This document shows, one piece after another, positions 48,532 through 57,023 of a stretch of DNA of 64,000 nucleotides. The stretch comes from Chrysophaeum taylorii (Eukaryota; Sar; Pelagophyceae; Pelagomonadales; Pelagomonadaceae). The position numbers and the translations under genes are program-made. Location: positions 343,459-407,458 of the forward strand of contig JAQMWT010000526.1 of assembly GCA_029834535.1 (NCBI GenBank), read 5' to 3'. Within the stretch, counting starts at the first letter, position 1. Each line of letters starts with the position of its first letter. The notes under the pieces were generated by a model. The model worked only from the letters and a program-made list of their open reading frames with translations, did no database searches and was not told the DNA's origin.

Positions 48532-49257
48532 ATGTTGAGGGTGGCGTGCTTGTTCGGAGCAGTGGCGACGGTCGGTGCGACGGTGGGCGTCGACGTCTCG
48601 TCTTACGTGTCCGAGTCCGAGTGGGAGTGTCTTATGACGCCCGGCGGCCAGGGCCCCATCGAGTTTGCCATCGTCCGCATCTACCGCAGCAGCGGGTCCG
48701 TTGACCCCAACGGCGCCTCGACCATCTCGGCGGCCATCTCGGCCGGCGTGTCGACGGTCGACGGATACATCTTCCCCTGCGTCTCGTGCGGCGACGCCGC
48801 GGGTCAGGTGAGCGCGGCCATCCGAGCAATGTCCGGTACCGGCTCGAATATGCTCTGGCTCGACATCGAGAACTACGACTGGTATTCATCGGCCTCGGAA
48901 AACCAGGCCTTCATCACCGACATGGTCGATGAGTGCATGTCCGAAGCAGATCTCTCGTGCGGCATCTACTCGAGCTACTACAATTGGGAGGACATCGTCG
49001 GGCTTTCGTTCGACTACCCGTCGAGCAAGGGCCTCCCGCTCTGGTACGCGCACTACGATAACAACCCCAGCTTCAGCGACTTCACTGCATTTGGTGGCTG
49101 GACTTCTCCGACCATCAAGCAGTACGTGGGTGACGCGACCTCGTGCGACGCGTCCATCGACTACAACTACGCGACGTCTCTCTCTTTCCGCAACATCACC
49201 GAGGGCCCCTCGAAAATCATGAAGAAGAACACCAAGGCGGGAACAGCGTCGGAATGA
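48532..49257 (+). CDS. Secreted GH25-like lysozyme (amoebal/algal type)
   Basis: 241 residues from ATG 48532; a longer start at 48442 is in frame but would bury the signal peptide. 'MLRVACLFGAVATVGA' is a signal peptide. 'TVGVDVSSYVSESEWEC' opens the barrel with the GH25 'GxDxS' Asp, 'FAIVRIYRSSGSVDPNG' follows, 'VDGYIFPCVSCGD' carries the 'DxYxFP' strand, and 'LWLDIENYDWY' contains the catalytic 'DIE' pair. 'LWYAHYDNNPSF' and 'IKQYVGDA' complete the fold. Pattern and length match the short GH25-like lysozymes of Dictyostelium, Entamoeba and nematodes. Likely role: digesting bacterial peptidoglycan, for defence or in a phagosome. The gene is divergent from the MntP-like gene (187 bases). Confidence 0.85.
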   Translation: MLRVACLFGAVATVGATVGVDVSSYVSESEWECLMTPGGQGPIEFAIVRIYRSSGSVDPNGASTISAAISAGVSTVDGYIFPCVSCGDAAGQVSAAIRAMSGTGSNMLWLDIENYDWYSSASENQAFITDMVDECMSEADLSCGIYSSYYNWEDIVGLSFDYPSSKGLPLWYAHYDNNPSFSDFTAFGGWTSPTIKQYVGDATSCDASIDYNYATSLSFRNITEGPSKIMKKNTKAGTASE

Positions 49258-49819
49258 TTGATGATGACCGTCGTGCGCAACCACACTGACTCCGCTGAAA
49301 CAAAGCGCCATACCTACCTTGTTCGAGATACCCTGGCGCCGCGCGTCCGAAAGTGACTTATTACTCTGGTGGCTGTATTGTAGAGGATCGTCGCCTTATT
49401 GCGGCTTCCGGTCGCGCGAGCGCGCGCGCGAGGATGTTACGAAAGGTGTGAAGCATAGCGAGAACGGAGAGAGAAGCTTCGTCTTCGTCTTCGTCTTCTT
49501 CTTCTTCTTCTTGGGTTTGGTGGTTGAGAGAGAGTGAACAAAACGGCAAACTGTACGGGTAGGAAACGTCAGGTGAGGAGGAAGGAGATGGAATATTGAG
49601 GTCCTAGCTGCTTGAGGGACGTCGTCGTTTGCAGAGCGATGCATGTGTCGAATCTTCAAAAAGCGCATGCAAGTGACAGCACCTGGTGTGGTTTGCTTTG
49701 GTTGGTCTTGATTTGGTGCGCGAGCCTCTCGACGCCCGGTGCGTGCAACTTTATGATGACTGCAACAAGGAGATGATGGATGGGCTTGTCGGAAATCCAT
49801 GGGAAGGAATTTGGGGATA
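49258..49819. other. Gene-free spacer
   Basis: No gene supported. Has a (TTC)n run at 49485-49510 and a run of CG-dinucleotides near 49417-49431. Open frames over the (TTC)n are artefacts of the repeat. Confidence 0.55.
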
Positions 49820-51484
49820 CTAGAATCCGCGGTCTTCGATGAGGAGTGAAAGGTAGTCGGTCCTGAGCTCGTCGTCGTCCAAGACAACGTGGGCTAACTC
49901 GTTGTAGGCGACGTGGGTCAGCTCGCGGCACGTTTGGTCCGGGTCCACGAAGCCGGCGTCGTCTCCCAGCGAGTCGTGGGGCGGTGGCTCTTCTTCGGAG
50001 GGTGGCGAAGACTGGCCTGTCTCGCTGCTGGCGCTGCCTGTCTCGTAGTTGCTCGACTCGTCGGCCATGGCGGCGCACCGCGAGTACTCAAGCGGCGGCC
50101 ACGGTGGCCGGAGCATGGTGGCCGGGGCGAGGAGCGCCGCGGGCGTGGCATGCACCAGCCTACCATTTGTGCTGTTGTTGGTTGGCGGGTTGAATTCGTG
50201 GTAGGGTCTGTGGTCAAAGGTGTCGTGCCAGCCGCCAGGGACCGCAGAGTATCCTGTCGGTCTGCATGGCGCTGGAGAGAGCGGCTCATAGGAGGTGGAG
50301 CAACGCGTGCGGCACTGCGGCGGTAAGAAGAGACGACTGTCGTTCGCGAGTGGCGGCTGCCGCGCGCGAATGTCCATTGGGTACACAACCCCGCTCTTGA
50401 GCGGCCAGATCGCGCGACGCAATTCTTCCCAATCGTCGTCGTTTTCGCCGATGTACGGCGATTCAGTCTTGAAGGATGCGGCTCTGTGCGAGATTTCGAG
50501 GCACGTTGCGCAGAACGGCATCGTCGAGGGCGAGACTTCGAGGCCCGCGCCACAAGCGACACACGAGGGGCGAGGTTGCGGGGGGCAGTACGAATATGCC
50601 GGGGGCGTGTCGACACCGTGGTGCTCTTCGGACGGCGTGACGGCAGCGACGGGTTCGTCTCGTGCCGACTCAGACACCGGCGCGGCGAGTTGGAAGATGC
50701 AGCGCACCATCCTCTCGTTCACGGCGACCGATATCGGGATGTGAACGCAGTAGCTGTCCTCCGACTCTGGAGAGTGCGAGGTCTTATCGTTGCGCAGGAC
50801 GCTGGCGCTTGTAGATGTTGAGCCGTCATCGACCTCCTCCTCCTCGTCCTCCTCCTCGTCCGCGAGTGAGGCTTGATCACCGGGCGCCAAGACCGGGAGG
50901 AGGGTGTCTGCGTTTGTCTCCCGCGAGTCCCGGGGAGGCTCTTCGTCGTCGTCGGGAATTGGCGCCGGGAGCGGGGCGTCCTTTGGCGGCGCAAACGGCG
51001 GCGGTTTCTTGAGCCATCGGTCACGATTCGCCTTCTTCTTCTTGTTTGCGTACGCGTCGCTCTCGCGTACTGGCCGGAGGGTGGCGACGTCGCGCGCATC
51101 GTGCAAGGGCGCGCCACGTGTCTTGACATAGACCGATTCGGTGCCGCTCGCAACCTTGTCCATCAGGAAGCCAAAGTTGTTGAGCTGGCGTTGGAACGAC
51201 GCATAGCTCGCCGTGCGGAAGAAGTTGACGAGCTGGGACGTCAGCTTCTTGCGGTCGAATATGACCAAGGCACCGTCTCGCACTTCAATTAGATCGGGCC
51301 GCTCCTGTGCTGCACACTCACATTTCGAACGCTGCCGTCGTACCTTGACGAGCTTGTGGAGGTTCAGCGCGAAAGACGGCGCCTGCCGAGCCCGGGGCTT
51401 GACGCTCTTCCGATCAATCCTCGTCGTTTCCCTCGTCGCCTCGGGGACCGCCGGAAGCACGGGGAGGCGCTCCTCGGCGAACAT
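49820..51484 (-). CDS. HSF-type transcription factor
   Basis: 554 residues from ATG 51484; upstream the frame starts at a GTG. Residues ~38-120 form a heat-shock-factor DNA-binding domain: 'SFALNLHKLVKV', a short Cys-containing loop, 'IEVRDGALVIFDRKKLTSQL', 'VNFFRTASYASFQRQLNNFG', 'FLMDK'. The recognition helix 'SFQRQLNNFGF' is the variant shared by the large HSF families of stramenopile algae. The basic patch 'NKKKKANRDRWLKKPP' at ~155-170 may serve nuclear import. No clear hydrophobic heptad (HR-A/B) region follows, so trimer formation is doubtful. The rest is low-complexity, acidic and Pro/Tyr-rich, including 'CVACGAGLEVSP' with four Cys (zinc-ribbon-like) near residue ~330. It lies head-to-tail behind the DEVH helicase (451 bases). 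Confidence 0.88.
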   Translation of the reverse strand: MFAEERLPVLPAVPEATRETTRIDRKSVKPRARQAPSFALNLHKLVKVRRQRSKCECAAQERPDLIEVRDGALVIFDRKKLTSQLVNFFRTASYASFQRQLNNFGFLMDKVASGTESVYVKTRGAPLHDARDVATLRPVRESDAYANKKKKANRDRWLKKPPPFAPPKDAPLPAPIPDDDEEPPRDSRETNADTLLPVLAPGDQASLADEEEDEEEEVDDGSTSTSASVLRNDKTSHSPESEDSYCVHIPISVAVNERMVRCIFQLAAPVSESARDEPVAAVTPSEEHHGVDTPPAYSYCPPQPRPSCVACGAGLEVSPSTMPFCATCLEISHRAASFKTESPYIGENDDDWEELRRAIWPLKSGVVYPMDIRARQPPLANDSRLFLPPQCRTRCSTSYEPLSPAPCRPTGYSAVPGGWHDTFDHRPYHEFNPPTNNSTNGRLVHATPAALLAPATMLRPPWPPLEYSRCAAMADESSNYETGSASSETGQSSPPSEEEPPPHDSLGDDAGFVDPDQTCRELTHVAYNELAHVVLDDDELRTDYLSLLIEDRGF

Positions 51485-51935
51485 CTTTTGCGAAGATCTC
51501 GGCAGGTCCTCTTCGTGCGTTCGGTATTTCACTAAACGTCGAAAAATAAGAACTTAGGGGCCTAACGGTTACGAATAATGAACTTCAACTACGAGGAATT
51601 TTTTGGGGGGGGCATTATTCGTGGTAGAAAGGGTTAAGCATGATAGGGTAAATAATGTATACAAGCAAATGGTACCTCTCAGAGTCCAAAGGTACCGGAA
51701 CATGAACCACCCAGCGTGTTCTTCCCACAGCGGAGTGTGCACGCGGGATTGCCGATCGGTGTTGTAGGCAAGGGACGCCGTAAAACGCGTACAGACCCCC
51801 GGGTGCGCGCAGAATGTATGTTGTTGGAGCCGCGCGTAGGGCGCGCGATATTTAGAGAGACCCGGCGCATTCATTCCATTTAAAAAAAAGGCGTCGAGCT
51901 GGGGCAATAATTAGGAATGAGTATCAAAACACCGA
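51485..51935. other. Gene-free spacer between helicase and HSF
   Basis: No gene supported. A minus-strand frame of up to 112 codons (51569-51907) has no early ATG and mixed composition, so it is left out. A G8 run occurs at 51605-51612. Confidence 0.55.
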
Positions 51936-54038
51936 CTACCGAGCACCTTCGTCGTGGTTGTGATCCCGGCGGCGTCGCTGAGTAGACGACAAGACCGACT
52001 GCGGGACACCGTTGATCGCGGTAGGAGCGCAGATGGGTGTCGTCGGCTTTGGCACCCTCGCAGCAGGCGCAGGTTTCGTCGCAAAAAAAGCCGGCGCCAA
52101 CGAGGGCAGGCGGATGGCCGGGACAGCGGTGACGCCGCGGACGTAGCGCTTATTCGTGACAACGCAGGATGCGAAGATGACGGCATCGGGCGGCGGGTTG
52201 CGGCCGTGGAGGACCGACGAGGGGTGCACGTAGACGTCATGCTTGCCGCGGCAGGTGCGGAAGCACTTACGGTTGTGGTCGCGGAGCGCGGCGTTGACGG
52301 CGCAGAGTCCCGAGACGAGGCAGTCGAGCGTGGTCTCGCGACCGGCGTCGTCGTGGTCTGAAATGTGCTGCAAGCCTAGGCGGCGGCGCTCTGCGTCGTC
52401 GATGGCAGATATTTGGTCGGCGGCGCGGGTGGCCGCTCGGACGGCCGTGTGCGAGATGCCGTTGTGGTCGCACCACGCGCGGGCCCGCTTGGCACGAACG
52501 AGCTTGAATGCGCGGTAGGCGTTGAGCTCGGTGAGGAGGTCGGAAGTACGGTCGACGAAGGCCTCGTTGGTGGCGCCGGGCGCGAAGACCGACTCGGCAG
52601 CCGCGAGCAGCGCGACAAGGTCGACGACGGCAGTTCTCGCGTCGGCGAAGCGGTCGATCCTCGTTTCCAGGACGAGGTTGGCGAGGAGGGGGGAGAGGGG
52701 AAATCTCGAGAGGGCATCACCCTTGGAGGTCATCGCGCCCGTACCGTCGAGCGCCCGTAGCGCGAACAGAAGCTCGAGCGCGCGGAGGAGCGCGTCGCGC
52801 GGCGGCTTGGTCACGAAGTCGAAGGCCTCGGGCTTGTCGACGCCCATCGCCTTGAGCTGGAGAACGACCGACGCGAGGTCCGACCGCTCGATCTCGGGGA
52901 CGGTCTCGTCGTCGAGGTTGAAGAACTCGGTCTCGGGGTACAACCGATAGCAGGTGCCGGGCGCCTCGCGGCCGGCGCGGCCCGCGCGCTGCCTGGCCTG
53001 CGCCTTGGACGTCGGCACGACCTCGAGGGCCTCGAACCCCGTCGCGGCCGAGAATCGTCGCGCCTTGACGAGGCCGGGATCGATCACGTGACGCACGCCA
53101 CTGATCGTCACCGAGGTCTCGGCGATAGTCGTCGCGACGACGACCTTGCGAACCGGGCACGGCGCGAACACCTCGAGCTGCTGGTCGGCGGCGAGCGCCG
53201 CGAACAGCGGCAAGATCTTGAGGTCGTCGGCGTCGTCGCCGAGCTCGCGCCGCAACACCGCGACAAACGCGGCGATCTCCTCCTGCCCCGGCATGAAGAC
53301 CAAGACGTCCCCGACGCAGCTCTTATCTCGATGAAGCTGTCGCGCCGCGATCGCGGCCGCGTCGATAAAATCGTCCTGCGGCTCCTTGCAATAAAACACG
53401 TGGACCGGATACAATCGGCCCGGGACGCGGATCACCTCGACCGGCTGGTCGAAAAAGCCCCGAAACGCGTCGACGTCGAGCGTCGCCGACATCGCGACGA
53501 TTTTGAGCGGCGCGCCTTTTCGCCGAGCGCGCGCGGCGCGCTTGCAGAGCCCGCACAGCACGTCCGTCTCGACCGAGCGCTCGTGGACCTCGTCGAGGAT
53601 GACCACATTGTAGTCGGCGAGCAAAGGGTCGCGAACGCACTCGCGAACGAGGTACCCATCAGTCGTGAACTTGACTGCCGTCTCGGGGCCAGAGCGATTC
53701 TCGAATCGCATTGCGTACCCCACCCGCTCGCCGACGTCGCACCCGACCTCGGCCGAAACGCGTCCGCACACCGTCGTCACCGCGACGCGACGCGGCTGCG
53801 TGATGACGCACCGCGTGCCCCGCGCCGCGCCGCAGTACCCCGCCTCGAGCAAGAACTGCACAACCTGCGTGCTCTTCCCGCTCCCCGTCTCGCCGACGAT
53901 AAGCACACTCTTGATCTTCCGGGAGTTAATCGCCTCCACGATCGCAGCCTTGGCCCCAAAGATCGGGAGATCGCTGTCGGCGCGCTGGGGCGCGCCGCCT
54001 GTGCGCTTCGACGCGACGCGCTTCACGCGTCCGCTCAT
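51936..54038 (-). CDS. DEAH/DEVH-box RNA helicase (DHX family)
   Basis: 700 residues from ATG 54038. Walker A 'VGETGSGKST' (~48-57), motif Ib region 'VITQPRRVAV', DExH box read as 'LDEVHERS' (motif II, DEVH in place of DEAH), motif III 'AMSATLD', motif IV 'VFMPGQEEI', motif V 'VVATTIAETSVTI', and motif VI 'QRAGRAGREAPGTCYRLYP'. The helicase-associated winged-helix/ratchet region follows, and the OB-fold end is visible as 'RTCRGKHDVYVHPSSVLHG', 'VVTNKRYVRGVTAV'. The order is complete for a DHX protein such as those in splicing or ribosome biogenesis (Prp43-, DHX33/35/40-like). The short N-terminus points to a DHX33/40-like factor, but the specific orthologue is unclear. It is divergent from ATG12 over 31 bases. 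Confidence 0.95.
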   Translation of the reverse strand: MSGRVKRVASKRTGGAPQRADSDLPIFGAKAAIVEAINSRKIKSVLIVGETGSGKSTQVVQFLLEAGYCGAARGTRCVITQPRRVAVTTVCGRVSAEVGCDVGERVGYAMRFENRSGPETAVKFTTDGYLVRECVRDPLLADYNVVILDEVHERSVETDVLCGLCKRAARARRKGAPLKIVAMSATLDVDAFRGFFDQPVEVIRVPGRLYPVHVFYCKEPQDDFIDAAAIAARQLHRDKSCVGDVLVFMPGQEEIAAFVAVLRRELGDDADDLKILPLFAALAADQQLEVFAPCPVRKVVVATTIAETSVTISGVRHVIDPGLVKARRFSAATGFEALEVVPTSKAQARQRAGRAGREAPGTCYRLYPETEFFNLDDETVPEIERSDLASVVLQLKAMGVDKPEAFDFVTKPPRDALLRALELLFALRALDGTGAMTSKGDALSRFPLSPLLANLVLETRIDRFADARTAVVDLVALLAAAESVFAPGATNEAFVDRTSDLLTELNAYRAFKLVRAKRARAWCDHNGISHTAVRAATRAADQISAIDDAERRRLGLQHISDHDDAGRETTLDCLVSGLCAVNAALRDHNRKCFRTCRGKHDVYVHPSSVLHGRNPPPDAVIFASCVVTNKRYVRGVTAVPAIRLPSLAPAFFATKPAPAARVPKPTTPICAPTAINGVPQSVLSSTQRRRRDHNHDEGAR

Positions 54039-54069
54039 CTCACAGGGTAAGCTTCCGGAGGAGGAGACA
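54039..54069. promoter_or_regulatory. 31-bp divergent gap between DEVH helicase and ATG12
   Basis: The two ATG codons face away with 31 bases between. No TATA is seen; the core promoter must lie in the flanking coding regions, or the genes have very short leaders. Confidence 0.45.
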
Positions 54070-54369
54070 ATGGCCTCCTCTTCTTCCTCCAACGAAAATG
54101 CCGCCAAGGTCAAGATTCACCTCAAAGCGGTAGGAAACGCGCCGATATTGCGGAAGATGAAGTTCCTGATAAGCGGGCGCGAAACGTGCGGTACCCTGGA
54201 CGCCTTCTTGCGCGAGGAGCTCAACTTCGCGAGCCACGAGCGGCTCTTCCTCTATTGCGACGCCGCCTTTGCCCCGAGCCCAGACGACAAAATCGCACAC
54301 CTTTTCGAGTGCTATGGCAGTCGAGGGGAACTCGTCGTCAACTATTCCAGATCAGCAGCCTACGGCTAA
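54070..54369 (+). CDS. ATG12: Ubiquitin-like autophagy protein ATG12
   Basis: 99 residues from ATG 54070. After a Ser-rich N-terminus, 'AKVKIHLKAVGNAPILRKMK' is the first strand pair with the hallmark 'VGNAPIL' of ATG12. 'FLREELNFASHERLFLYCDA' with 'AFAPSPDDKIAHLFECYG' is the central part, and 'GELVVNYSRSAAYG' the last strand and tail. ATG12 is conjugated through its C-terminal Gly to ATG5 to form the E3-like complex for ATG8 lipidation. Here the usual 'WG' end is 'YG'; the Gly is intact. The C-terminal Gly is directly encoded, so no processing is needed. Its last 18 coding bases overlap the 3' end of the sugar-porter gene on the other strand. Confidence 0.95.
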   Translation: MASSSSSNENAAKVKIHLKAVGNAPILRKMKFLISGRETCGTLDAFLREELNFASHERLFLYCDAAFAPSPDDKIAHLFECYGSRGELVVNYSRSAAYG

Positions 54370-54427
54370 TTTTTTTCTCCTTCTCGGCGATGGACATTCT
54401 AGGGGGGTTGCATCCGTCGTGTGCGCC

Positions 54428-54461
<34 letters not shown>

Positions 54462-56043
54462 CGTTGTCGTGTAGTTCGTCGATGTCCTCCGCTTTTTTCT
54501 TCCCTCGTCGGGGATGAGAAGACCCCTCCTCTTCGTCGTCCTCCTCCTCCTTCTCCCGAGAAGAAGAAGAAGAAGAACGGGTCGCCCGCCCGCCCTCGTC
54601 GGCGACGGCGGCGGCGGTCGTCGTCGTCTCCGGCAGCGCGACCATCTCGAGTTGGCTATACTTGGTAGTCGCGACGGGGTTAAAGGTGGGTTCCGGGTCG
54701 TCGTCGTCGTCGGCGGGTCTAGAGGAATAAGAGAACTCCGATTGGATCTCGTCGAGGCTCTTATTTTTGGTCTCGGGGAGATGTCGGAGCACGAGGAGCC
54801 AGACGACGACGGCGACGACAGCGAAGACCGCAAAGTAGCCGGAAAACGTGCCCGGCATGGCGTGGGCCCACGTGAGAAAGGTGGACGAGATGACGAAGGA
54901 GGTGAGCTTGTTGGCGCAGGTCGCCAGCGCCATACCCTTGGCTCGGCACTGGAAGGGGAGGATCTCGCTCGCATAGAGCCAACAAATCGGGCCGATGCCA
55001 AGCGAGAACGCGCACATGTAGAGCCAGATGAGCACGACGACGCCAACCTGGGCGTCGAGCGCGAAACAGAGCGCGATGCCGGAGAGCGAGGCGCCCATCG
55101 CGGCGATGCCTATTAACAGCAGGACGCGTCGACCGCGCGAGTCGAGGCATCGTCCCGAAATTACGGCGCAGATCGTCTTGAGGAGGCCCATCGCGAGGCG
55201 CGCCGCGAAGATCCTCGCGCGCGGCAAGTTCATCGCGCGGAGGATCTGCGGCTGGTAGTAGAGCAGCACCTGCTCGGCCATGACCTGCTGGGAAACGGCG
55301 ACGAACAAAGCAAGCCCCAAAGCACGTTTGGCACGCCACAGGTCGCGCCACGAGCCCTGAGGCTCGGCGCTCGGCGGCTGCTCGAGCCTCAGCCGCTCGA
55401 GAACGCGTTTGGCCTCCTCGAGGCGGCCGTGGGCCATAAGCCACTTCGGCGACTCGGGCATGACGGTCAGCGTCAACGCCGTCAGCAGGCACGGCGCCGG
55501 CAGTCCGCACGCGAGCATGAGCCGCCAGCTGCCCAGCGCGTACGCCGCGACAAAGCCCGTTACGATACCGAGATTCACGGCGACCTCGCTCCAAGTCACG
55601 AGCTCGCCGCGGTGATGTGGCGGCGCGATCTCGGCGATATAGACGGGGTCGACCGAGAAGCCCACCCCAACACCAATGCCCGTACAGACGCGAAACGCGA
55701 ACAGCTCGCCGTAGCTCGTCGAGAAACACATGCCGCCGACGCCTAGGATGAACGCGCAGCAGCTCGCGACGAACGTTGCGCGCCTCCCCTTGCGGTCATT
55801 CACGACGTGCGCGCTCGCCGCGCCACAGATGGCCGCGAGCTCCAGCACGCCCACCAGCGTCTCGAGCTGCGCGTCCGAGAGACCCCACTCCTCTTGCACC
55901 CGCAACGCGGCGTCGGGAAACACGCCGATGTCGAAACCCAAGTTCATGCTGTTCAGTGCCGCGATCGACGTCAGCGCGTACACGTACAACCCCACGCGCG
56001 GCGACGACCGCGCGTTCATCCGCGGCGACGACCGCGCGTTCAT
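54352..56043 (-). CDS. MFS sugar/inositol porter
   Basis: 563 residues from ATG 56043, beginning with a duplicated 'MNARSSPR'. Twelve TM segments and the family motifs: 'GFDIGVFPDA' near TM1, 'DRKGRRATFVASC' between TM2 and TM3, 'EIAPPHHRGELVTWSEVAVN' (PESTRG-like between TM4 and 5), 'PESPKWLMAHGRLEEAKRVL' after TM6, 'DSRGRRVLLLIGI' between TM8 and 9, and 'HLPETKNKSLDEIQSEFS' after TM12. The substrate may be a hexose, pentose or inositol. The C-terminal tail is long, with Thr/Asp/Ser runs from GAC/GTC repeats. Its stop lies within the ATG12 coding region: the two genes overlap tail to tail by 18 bases. Confidence 0.93.
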
Positions 56044-56081
56044 CCGTACGAAAAAGCACAGGGTCGTGTGATCAGGGTTAA

Positions 56082-56528
56082 GACCCGTTCTCTACCGGAT
56101 TACCAAAGCGAAAGTTGGCCGAATAGTAATTGCAGCTTATTTGGCCCACTTTACGTGTCGGTTCTCTACCAGTGATGTAAAACGAAATGGATTTGATGGT
56201 TGTTTTGCGGCTATATATAATATTTAAGGGATCGGTCAAGTTTGGTCAATAAGTTTGGTCAACTTATTTCAAGTTTGCTTGATTTTGATGTATGTTTAAG
56301 GAAAAATTCACAAGTTTGGTCACTTTCAATAGAAGTTTGATCAGATAAGTTTGGTCACTCCGAAGTTGCATTAAGTTTGATCAATCAACCATTGAAGTTT
56401 GATTAATAACCTTTTAAGTTTGGTCAACAAGTTTGATCACTACTCCTCAAACTTCCACAGTATTGACCAACCTGTGGCTTTTTAAATCAAACTTACGAAG
56501 CATTTTCAAGGGGGGTAGAGAACGGGTC
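56082..56528. mobile_element. 447-bp MITE, PIF/Harbinger-like, with internal AAGTTTGRTCA array
   Basis: Perfect 15-bp terminal inverted repeats, GACCCGTTCTCTACC at 56082-56096 and its complement at 56514-56528, are flanked by a TAA target duplication (56079-56081 and 56529-56531). Three-base TAA/TTA duplications are typical of PIF/Harbinger elements. Inside, a second 'GGTTCTCTACC' lies at ~56160, and an AT-rich core carries eight exact AAGTTTGRTCA motifs in one direction (56238-56439) with near matches in between and inverted half-matches at its right end. No protein is encoded. Confidence 0.85.
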
Positions 56529-56531
56529 TAA

Positions 56532-57023
56532 CTCAGTAACGGTGTTCATCGGAGGATTTTTTTGTGACGCGACGTGGACCAAGAAAGGAGAAAAAATGAC
56601 ATCCAGAATCGAGTGTCGTGAGGCCCGCAGACTTCCTAGCTCACGGCACCAAGAGCATCGCCGTACGTGCGGCGCCGCGAAGAATTGGCCAAGCATCCTC
56701 CGAGCCAAAGAACCGGAATAGGGGTCGCAAGGCAGGCAGAAATAGAAGCAAAACGCAATAGTAAAGTGAGAATGTAAAAAATGAGAACTACAATTAAGAA
56801 TACAACTATCACTTCGAGCCTAGAACGTTCTTCCCAGAAGAAGAAGAAGAAGAAGAAGAAGAAGGCGAGTGATTGATGGGAAGTCCCCCAGCACCTCGTA
56901 TTTAAACATAGCAGATGAGCATACGTACCTGCGCGAGTCGAGATACGAAAAAAAACAAGAAATGCGCATTCGAAAGTGTTCGAAATCGATCGACGAAATC
57001 AAAGCTGCCACGACTCCTCGGTG
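56532..57023. other. Gene-free spacer
   Basis: No gene supported between the MITE and the MYND gene. It contains an (AAG)n run at 56838-56862 and A-rich sequence around 56725-56815. Confidence 0.55.

Noticed and set aside
49396-49887. 163-codon minus-strand frame behind the HSF
   Set aside because: Made largely of a Lys/Thr run from the (TTC)n repeat and begins inside the HSF gene in another frame.
56238-56439. AAGTTTGRTCA series as a CRISPR-like or origin array
   Set aside because: Spacers are of irregular length and the array lies within clear MITE borders in a eukaryotic genome.
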